Source of the DNA: Oxytricha trifallax
Lineage: Eukaryota; Ciliophora; Spirotrichea; Sporadotrichida; Oxytrichidae
NCBI GenBank assembly: GCA_000711775.1
Contig: ARYC01000611.1
Location: forward strand, 62,001 to 126,000
Direction of reading: 5' to 3'
DNA length: 64,000 bases
The stretch's first letter is position 1. Each line of letters opens with the position of its first letter. A program made the translations under genes and the position numbers. The notes under the pieces were generated by a model, which did no database searches, was not told the origin of the DNA, and worked only from the letters and a program-made list of their open reading frames with translations. Positions 36,600 to 45,660 of this stretch are shown in pieces.

Positions 36600-38931
36600 A
36601 TCATAATATAAACCCCAATTTTTTCTGAACAATCATGCACTAGATTTTAATGTTTGGCAGGAATCCGATGATTTACATGGTCGTTTGACACCGTCAATCG
36701 GCGTTGATCTGGCATGGCCACTTCATGTCGATTCGTCGTCGATTGGCTTGAGTTGAGGCCAATCAGCAATCTAATCTCATCTTCTAGATCTTAAAATCTA
36801 TTGCTCCATCCTTGATCCATCGGTCCCAGCAGAGGTAGCTCAAGCAGTCGGACCATCGCTGGTGTATTGGTTGACATGACTTCTGCAATGCGCGGAGGCG
36901 AGAGAGGTTTTGGTAGTTTGAAGATTATTAGTTTAAACTTAAACTTAAAAGCGTGATATATAATAGGAGAGTTTTAATCAATTAATTTAACAGTTCAACT
37001 GCTATTGATGCTTGTCTTGACTGGTGCCAGAGCACCTGCATCTCTACTTATCGTCATTGGTGATTGACTCATACGAACCCATGTCTAATGGTGGTGCACC
37101 ACTGCTTGACGCTGAAGGCCCAGAGCTTGTTGACATCACTCTTGGTCATGGCTTTAAGGATCTGTGAGAGTCTTTTAACAAAGTGGATACTATAGAATGT
37201 TTTGATTACAATCCTTACTTGCTGTCTGCCTGCTCCTGCCTGAGGTGCCTCTTGATGTATGAGAACAGCTGCTCGATGGGGTTGAGCCAGGGTGAGTACT
37301 CGGCATTGAATAGCACTGTCACCTTCAACTTCCTGGCAGTCTCCAACACTTCAGAGTACTTGTGAATGACTGCGTTGTCCATGAGCAGCACGATCTTCTT
37401 CAGGCCAAGGTCCTTGTCAGTGCGCAGCTGGCGCAGGGTGTGGTAGAGGAAGTTCTCGAACAGCACGGCATCGAAGGCTCCCTCAATGACTTGGCTGGAG
37501 ACCAGCTGGTCCTTAGTGATTGCTGCCACGAAGCTCATCGAGAACTGCTGCCTCTAGGTGGATTCCTTGGTGATTGAGAGATCCCTAGCCATACTGCCAT
37601 AAGTGCCCAGTCTTTGGCTGACTTGCTGTCTGACTGCTGCTATGGGAGTATAACGTTGTGATGGTTGAGCATCGAGGTTGCCAGAGTATACTATAGGTGC
37701 TTAGTCATTCAACTAGTTGGGTAGACTTAACCTGGTATCAACTAAAGTAATATAAAATCATATAGCTATAGCTTACCTTCCTATTCCTTCACAGTGACTT
37801 TACTGCTGCTCTCTGCCCTGCTTGACACTGCAAGCGTCTGGGTGTAATGGCTGTCCAGTTTTCATGGCCTGTTACATTGACCACCTCACTGCCCTTACGT
37901 TGGGTTGATTGCAGCCTGAGGCTGTCTAGGTTCTGAACCAATTGAGGTAGAGTGGAAGCCGATTTCAGAGGGGTTTATGGTTGGCTTGAAGGCTTCTTGG
38001 AAGAGTTCTATATTCTGATCGCGTGGAAGCGCTTCTACAGCGATGAGTACTGAGCATTGCCCTCCTGGGCTTCCATGATAGGTGAGAGCTGAGTGTACTT
38101 ATATTTATGGCTGCACTTGACAGGGGTGGCAACAATGCTCTGCTCCCTGCTATCAAAGATATTCTGTTCCTGGGTGGAAGATTTCCTGCGTAGCTTTGCA
38201 AAGATCGATTTCGAGTTTGGCCTTGGAATCTTCGATGGAACAATTTCAGATTCAGCCACTTATCGTTCACTAATACCAACTTGGTCCTCCTAACTCGAGT
38301 TGAATCCTTACCCATCTTGACTACCCCATCTGGAGCTGCTGACGACACTATACTCAATCGGTTAAGCAATGATGGCAATACTCACCTACTGGTTCCCAGA
38401 AATGCTTGGGGTCTCAGATTTTCAAGTTTCAGGTAGTTTTCATCGTGAATTAGAACTTTGCTTTACAAAAGTACGATGTCTGATCCCTTCATTTGGTCCT
38501 GCTCTCTGACCCCAGTGACAGTCGACATGCCTGGCTCTCTGTTGGGGTAGCCAGCTAGCATCTCAGCATACTGTATGACATCGTCGGTGACGAGGACCTC
38601 GGTCTTACCAACTACAGGCGTCAGGGAGGAGTCGATTCCACGACTTTCCTTGTGAAGAGCGGCTGAATTGAAACTCCATTGCTTGGTTGGCAGGTAATCG
38701 CTCCTGAAGTTTGATTCATCGACTGATATGATCACTGCATCCTCCAAGAATATCTGAGCAAGCAGTCTGGACACCCATAGCCTCTTCTCGTTGAATGATG
38801 GGTCTCTATACTTAGCGTTGGCGTTCTGGGCTTTGCCAAACCTCAAGTGGAAACTTTCCTTCAGTACTTTCAAAAGAGTAGCAACGCAAGGCACTGAGAG
38901 GTTCTTGTATTCTTAATCTTTGCTTTGCATT
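36600..38931 (-). mobile_element. GC-richer IS630/Tc1-mariner-type transposon, degenerate
   Basis: A block clearly richer in G and C than its surroundings, with transposase coding on -. The N-terminal catalytic part (38925-38600) reads LSVPCVATLLKVLKESFHLR and VIISVDESNFRSDYLPTKQW. The C-terminal catalytic part (37600-37040) reads MSFVAAITKDQLVSSQVIEG, VLLMDNAVIHKYSEVLE and AEYSPWLNPIEQLFSYIKR, giving the D, D, E residues. Its right limit coincides with the insertion site of TBE D (38929-38931); no continuation is visible beyond TBE D, so the element is probably truncated there. Terminal repeats were not found. Confidence 0.7.
37035..38925 (-). pseudogene. IS630/Tc1-type transposase, in pieces
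   Basis: The two catalytic pieces are separated by about 1 kb that is also open on - (MAESEIVPSKIPRPNSKSIF onward). This insert has GT-AG-like splice borders (38336-38385 and 37730-37774), so it may be a second ORF, intron-bearing coding sequence or an inserted element. After QEQADSK (about 37215) a one-base frame change precedes a C-terminal helical tail (RLSQILKAMTKSDVNKLWAF) ending at TGA about 37070. Probably not functional as it stands. Confidence 0.6.
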
Positions 38932-39069
38932 CAAAACCCCAAAACCCTTTCAGTAGTTTGATTGAGTTTTTGATTGATAAAAGTAGACTATTAGTGCATA
39001 CTTTATTAGGGTTTTAATAGGGTTTATGTAGGGGTTTAATGTTTAAATATTAGTATTTTAAGTGAGTAT

Positions 39070-40116
39070 ATGCGAGGTTTGGGGTCTGTTTATGACAGTG
39101 AGTATATAGATTTATTGTTTAAGTTGCGATATGGATGTGATGAATATAGTGATCAACTCAAGCCTGTTCTGAATTATACGTCTATAGCAAGGCTACTCCA
39201 TAAATCTCCAGCAACTGTGAGGTCTCACTGTCTATTAGCATTGAATTTAAAGAGATAGCATCTTAATTCTAAGCCTAAGAGACCCTTAAAATTTTAGCAG
39301 CATCATATTGAATATCTTATTAATGATAAGACTCTTAAATACTGGGCTCATTTCTCTCTTGCCTAGAGGGCTGTGATGTTTCATCGCCAATTTCCTGAGC
39401 TCCACATCTCTGCTTAATCTATAGCGAACATATATAAAAAGAATGGAATATCTTACAAGACAGTCAATCGCATTAAGAGAGTGATTGACTTTAATGTTCC
39501 ATTTTATAAGACTAATTTAAATTATATATTCGATTAAATGCAGAGGTCTTAAGAGCATAATATAAAGTTTATACACGCTGATGAGGCAGTATTCACTTTT
39601 AATACCTTCATATCAAGGTCTTGGTATAAGAGGTACAGCAACACTGAAGTATATGATTAAAAGCTTAAGGTTTAAACTCATGCAATACTTGGTGGAATAA
39701 GCGAAGATAATGGCCTCGAGACTTATGTTATCCACCCTCGTTCTATAAAGACTGAATAATAAATTAAATTCTTGCAATAACTCAGAGATAAGTACGCTGA
39801 CTAAGAAATTATTCTATTCGTTGATAACTTGTCAGTTCATAAAACTAAAGACTCAAGGAAGGAATATGAAAGGCTAAATATAACCTGTATTTAATGTTCC
39901 TTACAGCCCTTAGTTCAATGGAATTGAATTATATTGGGGATTATTGAAAGATCATTATAAGAAATTGCTGCTCTACCATCTGATGCATGATTTAAAGATA
40001 GATACAGTCGATTTTATTAGAGTGCTGCTAAGAGAGTCAGCGATGATAAAGGTAAAGTATGCGCAAGAGAAGGCAGATTTTGTGTATATAAATAAGTTTT
40101 TGATTTAAGCGAATGA
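39070..40116 (+). CDS. TBE D 42-kDa transposase, late frameshift
   Basis: Starts MRGLGSVYDSEYIDLLFKL at 39070. The helix-turn-helix SIARLLHKSPATVRSHCL and the DDE region are as in TBE A (FIHADEAVFTF-like, FVDNLSVHKT, FNGIELYWG). Compared with TBE A, one A is missing near 40020 (TTATTAGAGTGC against ATTAAGAGTGC), which shifts the last 30 or so codons, all after the catalytic E. It may still be partly functional, or this may be a base error. Confidence 0.85.
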
Positions 40117-40117
40117 A

Positions 40118-40904
40118 TAAGTTCACATATTAAATTTGCCCGTAAAAGGATTTGGCTTCTCTTTCTTTTCTTCCTCTTAAGGCTGCTTGGCCTATGTTTC
40201 TTCTCTTAGTGCCAGCTCCTGCATCTATGTTCATCTCTTCTGGCTTTTATAAATCTTTGAAGAGCCTCTTACTCAATTCATGTTTTACTTGAAACTTTCT
40301 CTCTGTTTAATTTGCTGCGCTCTTTCATCAAGTATTTAGCAGTACTAGGTTTATCTATAAAGTTAGAAGACTAAGCTTACTTGAGATGAAAGGATGCTTT
40401 TAAAGTTCCTACAGCCAGGTATCACTTATTTTAATACCTTGCTCTCTTTTATTTCAGGAGAGATGCTGTATCTTCTTGTGAGCTTCTTAAATAACTTCAT
40501 TTAAGTACTCAGGTTTCAGAGTTGCAAGAACACCAAAGAAGAAGTTTCTCTCTAGCAACTTATTAGAGAGCGGTAGCTTTGATGGAAGGTAGAGAGCTAC
40601 GTCGGATCACTCATAGCATCGTCATATAGGTTTTTCACTGATATTTCAGGGGTAGTTAGGTATCTCTATCATCCTAATTTCATTAGACTTAAAAGCATTT
40701 TTCTCTTCACTCAGTAAGGCTTTTAAGAATCAGATTTTAGTTCCCTCCTAAGTCGGCAAGAACAATCCAACTATGGTTAATCTATTAGTATTAGTTAAAA
40801 GTTTACCTTGCTAAACCAAGTACCTATAGGTCCTCTTTACTTCGAAATTTTCCTATTAAATCTTGAGATTAAATTCTCTTCATTGCATCATTCATAGAAT
40901 CCAT
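40118..40904 (-). CDS. TBE D 22-kDa protein
   Basis: Starts MDSMNDAMKRI-like at 40904 and is homologous to the 22-kDa genes of TBE A and B, with the same GT-AG intron near 40770-40805. Small indels near 40600-40660 disturb the frame around the IPNYPEIS motif. Converges on the transposase gene. Confidence 0.7.
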
Positions 40905-40979
40905 CTTGCTTCCTCTTTCTAGAAATGTTAATGAAATTTAAAATAATGGATACCCATTCTAAGTTTATTAAAATCTTAC

Positions 40980-41290
40980 TACTAAATAGGGAGGACCTAC
41001 TAGAGATCAACCTTGAAAAATATGAGGAGAAGCATTGAAAAACTTGCTCCAAGTTTCACAGATAGATTTCCATTTTTATCAAACTTTCTCCATTAAATTG
41101 CTCCTAACAATGTTTAATTATTTGAGGAGGTCCTCCAAACTAAGTTCAAACTTTATTAGGAGTTAAATTTTAAGGTTAAAACTTAATTAGGAGCAGATTA
41201 AATTTAAAAATGCTTAATAACTTTACCTCCAAATTAAGTTCAAACTTAATTTGGAGGACCTCCTAGAGAAACAAAACTTCATAAGGAGTA
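40980..41290. other. TBE D non-coding region between 22-kDa and 57-kDa genes
   Basis: Holds several diverged direct copies of a motif with GGAG, AACTTAATT and GGACCTCC. The same kind of sequence lies at 23290-23500 in TBE A (there with GCACCACCTAA). It looks like a shared regulatory or bidirectional promoter spacer of TBEs. Confidence 0.4.
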
Positions 41291-41467
41291 TTTTAATTTA
41301 CTAAAATGTATAAAATTCTCATAAAATATGCAACTTACAGTCTTTTATGGTTAGTTAATTTTCTTACCTCTCAGCAAAGAATCTACCAAAGTGTCTTATA
41401 CTCTACTACATTAGTTAATCTAGGTAGATTTTATCATTATTATAATAAAATATATCAGAAAAATAAA

Positions 41468-42933
41468 ATGAGCGCTAACCTATTGAGAAGAGCGGCATTA
41501 CTTGGATCATGTCAATAAAAGTTATCATTCCAGCAACCAAGAAAAGTAGAGACCAGAGACGCTTGTACTCAGTGGGAGCCTACTTATGACAACTTTGACC
41601 AGTCTAGCTTTGAGATTTAAATATAAGTTAAATAGGAGATCATCATAGAAGCTGTGCAAATTCAGAAGGAGGTTAAACAACCCGCCATAGAGCATTAATA
41701 AATACCAGCCAAAGTTGACTATTAATGCAAAGAATCAATAAAGTTTTCCCTTAAAAGCCAACTAATAAGAGACACTTGAGAGATATACACAACGATATGA
41801 CAAGGTTATATCTCAAGCATTAAAAGAAAGATAGGAAGTATGTCTGTGAGTTCTGTGAGAAGCCATATTCTCATACTAGAGACCCATATTCTCATACTAG
41901 AGACCTCAAAGTGCACTTAAAGAAAAAGCACAATTAAAGTTTTGTCTTTATTCATGAACCTACAGAATAGATTCCTCTAAAAGAGAAGATCAAGAAACCC
42001 AGTGGAGTCTCTTAGAGTTGAAGTCTAGAAGTAAGTTAAAATGAAGAAAGCAGTCAAGAACTTTCCAGTCTCTGAGATCAATAAAATCATGGTTAAAATA
42101 GAGGCAAAGAAAATTCCCATATTAAAAATTATTGACTTAGATTCTTGCCTAGAAAGCTACCTCACTCTTGAAGAAAAAATAGAGAAGAGAGTAATTACAG
42201 ATGAATAATATGCTTACAAGATATATCCTTTCAATTACTTCCTTGCTGATGACAAGTTCCAAATGGAATTTGCTAATGAATATTATGCTCTATAAAAGGC
42301 AAAGTTAAATGAGTGCAGGCATATCATCTAGCTTGATGCTACTTTACTTGGTAAAGATCATGTAGCCTTCAGGCTTCCTTTACTTGAAATGACTTACAGA
42401 GAATTCTTATCTGACAATAGATGTCAGAGATAAATTAGCTAGATAGTATAGCAGATAGTTGAGGGGTTGAAGAGCTTCACAAGCTAGGTTATGTTCATAG
42501 AGACTTAAAGCCAAAGAACATCATGATGAACTTTCAGCCTCTTAGAGTTTATATTATAGACTTCAACAGAGCTCAAAGAGTGCAAGCCTCTGCATAAGGA
42601 AACATATACGGCACTCCTGGATATTTCCCAGAGAGAGAGGATTGGAGAGATGGAGACACTAAATGGGATATCTGCGCTCTAAAAGTAATAATAATAGAGA
42701 GCGACATGCCAAGAAACGATTACTTTAGCTGCAGGGGTGAGAGAGATTCTAAGCAAAGAATCAAACAATATCTAGATAAAAATAAAATAAATGGAGGTCT
42801 CAGAGAACTTGCATACTCAACTATTATCAAGCCAAACTAAGAGAATTAACAAACAATAGAAACAATCAAACATCAACTTAGAAAGATAAAATTCAGAGAA
42901 CTGCCACATGACTCTAAGCTTATGTTTGTGTGA
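41468..42933 (+). CDS. TBE D 57-kDa zinc-finger/kinase protein
   Basis: Starts MSANLLRRAALLGSCQQ at 41468 and ends at TGA 42931-42933. It has a C2H2 finger (CEFCEKPYSHTRD, then HLKKKH), a basic linker, then a kinase-like domain with HRDLKPKNIMM, IIDFNRA and GTPGYFPEREDW. A 21-bp tandem duplication (41863-41883 and 41884-41904) adds seven residues (PYSHTRD twice) inside the finger and probably disrupts it. Frame changes appear near 41780 and 42420. Homologous throughout to the TBE A gene. Confidence 0.85.
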
Positions 42934-43244
42934 AATATTTAAAAAACTCGCTTGTTATACTCACTTAAAATACTAATATTTAAACATTAAACCCCTACAT
43001 AAACCCTATTAAAACCCTAATAAAGTATGCACTAATAGTCTACTTTTATCAATCAAAAACTCAATCAAACTACTGAAAGAGGTTTTGGGGTTTTGATTAA
43101 AGAAATTTATCTCCTGATATAATGAATCAATTTGGCTAAAATCAAATAATTAAAAATGCAAAATTACAACTAATCTAAGCTAAGTCACCAACAAAATATA
43201 TAACGAAAAGTATCCTGTCAAAGAAAAACAATTAACCAAGTGAC

Positions 43245-45088
43245 ATGAACTTAAATTAGATTCAATAAATAATATTGGAAGAGGATTTAATTAACGACAG
43301 GAAAAGCAATTTAAAAGCAAAGAGATACTCAAAAAGTCGCCAAAAAGAAAGTGTTAATAATATGAGATAGACTAACTTAAGAACAATAAAAATCAAGGCT
43401 GAAACTTCTAATGAATTAAATAAGCATGTCATTGAATCTCTTGAAGACCATGTTAATCTTCGGGCAAGCCTCAAGTAGTCAAGATTGATTAATGAAATAG
43501 ATTCATTTCAGAGGTCTTTCTTTCTTGCGAACTAAAACTCACTCACTATACCAATGAATTTGGACAAAAGTCACAAGAACTCAATTAGAGCATCAATTGA
43601 AAGAACAGAAGATGAAGTGTTAAACACAAGTATTCTGAATAACCACTTTAACAACAAATAATTTCAGAGAATGCTGCTTGAGAGCTAGATTAATTTTTTA
43701 AAAAGCCAGAATCAATTTTATGCTGATTAATCCATGAAAGACTAAAACTTAATAGCCTTTGATTCATAATTTATGCGTTATGTTGATAAACCAAATATCA
43801 CAAAAGAAGAAGCAAAGAGGCGTTATGATGAAGGGAGTTTGCTGGAAATGTGTGAGCAATATGATGTTGCCAGTAAATAGGGTGGAAAATACGTAGATCA
43901 AATACATTAATCTCAAGCAAATTTCTATTCAATCGACAACTAAGACTTGAGCGATGTAGGATTAGGCTAAGTTTCTAAGATTGGTAAAAGCTAAACATAG
44001 AGCAGAATAGGATTTCATATTAATAAGTTGATTGTTTAAAGAACAAATAGCTTCAAAAGAGAGCAGACCTCTTTACCTTAAAACTAGAACGAATAAGCTC
44101 CAATCGAAGATGATATAAATGACGCTGTTATTATAAGATAAAAACCAAACGTATTTAACAATAAAACATCATAGAAATCTGGAATTTTACTTATGAAAAA
44201 AGAATCAAATAAAATCAAAAGATTATTTAAAATGAGGGATGGTTGGTGCTCAAGGTATTGCTAAATGAAAAACAAAATGCTCAAATTTTACAAAGACAAG
44301 GACTTTTAGAAACTAGATGGAGTGATTGATTTTGACTTGCTTACTTTTACTTTGCATGAGCATTAGAATGCAAATGTTTTTAGATTTGAAATACTTGGAA
44401 CACATAAAACTTTGAAAGGTCTTTATTATTATTAAAAATTTATCATTGTTAATTTATTGAATGAATTAAACTAAAGAGTTTTATGAATCTATATTTTATT
44501 TAATATTTATTTATCATATTACAATTCCAATTAAGATAAAAAATAAATTGAATTTAATTTTATTACCAAACTTTTGTATTTAAAGCTCAAGACAATCATG
44601 ATTATGTGGAATGGATTGAGATAATTTACTAAAATTTTATTCATTAAATAATTCATAATAAATATATTTTTTAAATCTTAAAGTGAATATAATATTGAAT
44701 AACAGAGCATCATAATAAATCAGTGGGGAAATATCAAAAGTAGGATAGAACAGCTAAATTAAAGAATTTTTGGGTCGGTGAGAGAATATCAGAAAATTAA
44801 TTTCAGTATTTCGTGGACAGTGGAGACTTACTCCTATTCAAAGGTAAAAGCTTCACATCAAAATTGAATTAATTTGCTTAAAACAGCGATTATGGTAAGA
44901 TATATAAATTCAATATTTTACACATATTAATTCAGATCATGTTGGGTTATTGCTAAGATACAGTCAAGGAAATGTTGTTTTATTTGAAGCTACAGGGGAA
45001 ACAGGAGTGACTTTGACTGATTGGCATGATTTCTTATACAACGATTGGCATCTTCTCTACGATAAAATTGTTTACAGGAAACTTCACT
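43245..45088 (+). CDS. PH-domain/papain-like-fold protein, first part of a scrambled gene
   Basis: Starts at ATG 43245 (MNLNQIQQIILEED). About 320 residues of Gln/Asn-rich chain follow, then a PH domain (MRDGWCSRYCQMKNKMLKFY to HDYVEWIEII), then the first half of a circularly permuted papain-like domain with conserved His and acidic residues (DHVGLLLRYSQGNVVLFEAT). Interruptions: 44419-44585 (intron or IES), a 57-nt IES with an 11-bp pointer, and a GT-AG intron at 44895-44935. The coding strand then leaves + at the pointer 45079-45088 and continues on - at 45602. With all removals the two parts total 1962 nt, exactly 654 codons including TGA. PH domains bind phosphoinositides, so a membrane-linked hydrolase or amidase role is likely but inferred. 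Confidence 0.8.
44419..44585 (+). other. 167-nt intron or IES inside the PH domain
   Basis: Begins GT and ends AG, but is also bounded by AAAG direct repeats (44415-44418 and 44582-44585). Either reading gives the same product, THKTLKAQDNHDYVEW. It is longer than the other introns here, which favours an IES. Confidence 0.6.
44653..44720 (+). other. IES with an 11-bp pointer
   Basis: TCATAATAAAT occurs at 44653-44663 and 44710-44720. Removing one copy plus the insert (57 nt) deletes an in-frame TGA and joins IHQIIHNKSVGKYQ in frame. Confidence 0.8.
45079..45088 (+). repeat. 10-bp pointer marking an inverted MDS junction, copy 1
   Basis: AAACTTCACT on +. The same 10 bases occur on the minus strand at 45602-45593. 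Joining them yields IVYRKLHWERPSNLL in frame. Confidence 0.8.
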
Positions 45089-45177
45089 AAGATTAAACAT
45101 AAATATACAAAATACTTTTGGGTAAATTTTTGAATATTAAATTATATTTACCCAAAGAAAATGAAACTAATAATATT

Positions 45178-45602
45178 TCATTCATCTCTGTGAACCTGTC
45201 TTTTCATATATTATAGGACAGTACAAGATTAAAATTATGAAATTAATTATACATTGAAATCAATAATCTTTTCTTCCCCTAATCGAGCTTCCTACTGTAA
45301 TTACAATTTATTATTCTTTTTACTTGAAAAACTTCTTGGCCAGTAATCGCTTGCTGGTAGGTCTTTGCTCAAAATTCCCATTATCTGATAAGCTGCCGCG
45401 ATAAGCTCAGAACAAAAATAAGAATCTTTCTTTTCAATATCTTCTGATTGGATTTATGGTCGATTACAGCATAGTTTTGAAGTTTTTATTTTGTATTTTT
45501 TGCCAAGTGATGACTATAAAGTTATAAGCATGTAGGGAAATTTACCTTTATAAAGGTTTCTAATTTTGTAAGTAAATTTGATGGTCTTTCCCAGTGAAGT
45601 TT
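45178..45602 (-). CDS. PH/papain-like protein, inverted last MDS
   Basis: Minus-strand coding begins at the pointer 45602-45593 and reads HWERPSNLLTKLETFIK. A 32-nt GT-AG intron (45545-45514) follows, then SSLGKKYKIKTSKL, and DSYFCSELIAAAYQIMGIL, the Cys-containing motif that completes the permuted papain-like fold begun on +. It ends at TGA 45180-45178. Catalytic His (on +) and Cys (on -) are thus on opposite strands of the germline DNA. The short spacer 45089-45177 between the halves is AT-rich and non-coding. Confidence 0.8.
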
Positions 45603-45647
45603 TCAAATAAAAATATTTTCTTTAAACATTTCCTAAATCAAAATTTC

Positions 45648-45660
45648 ATTTTTATTGGCA
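45648..45660 (-). repeat. 13-bp pointer of the scrambled MON2 gene, copy 1
   Basis: TGCCAATAAAAAT on the minus strand. The identical 13 bases lie on + at 60020-60032. The join reads SANKNSFQSF in frame. Confidence 0.85.

Larger units (their letters stand above)
38932..43095. mobile_element. Telomere-bearing element (TBE) D, full length
   Basis: 4164 bp with CAAAACCCCAAAACCC ends and inverted repeats like TBE A, flanked by an ATT duplication (38929-38931 and 43096-43098). Gene order is transposase (+), 22-kDa (-), 57-kDa (+), the same as TBE A but in opposite orientation. The right end has one extra base in the G/T tip region (GAAAGAGGTTTTGGGG). It lies between the GC-rich transposon and the PH-domain gene, 149 bp upstream of that gene's start. 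Confidence 0.95.

Noticed and set aside
37183-37577. Plus-strand ORFs rich in Leu and Cys
   Set aside because: They are antisense to the transposase catalytic region on the minus strand.
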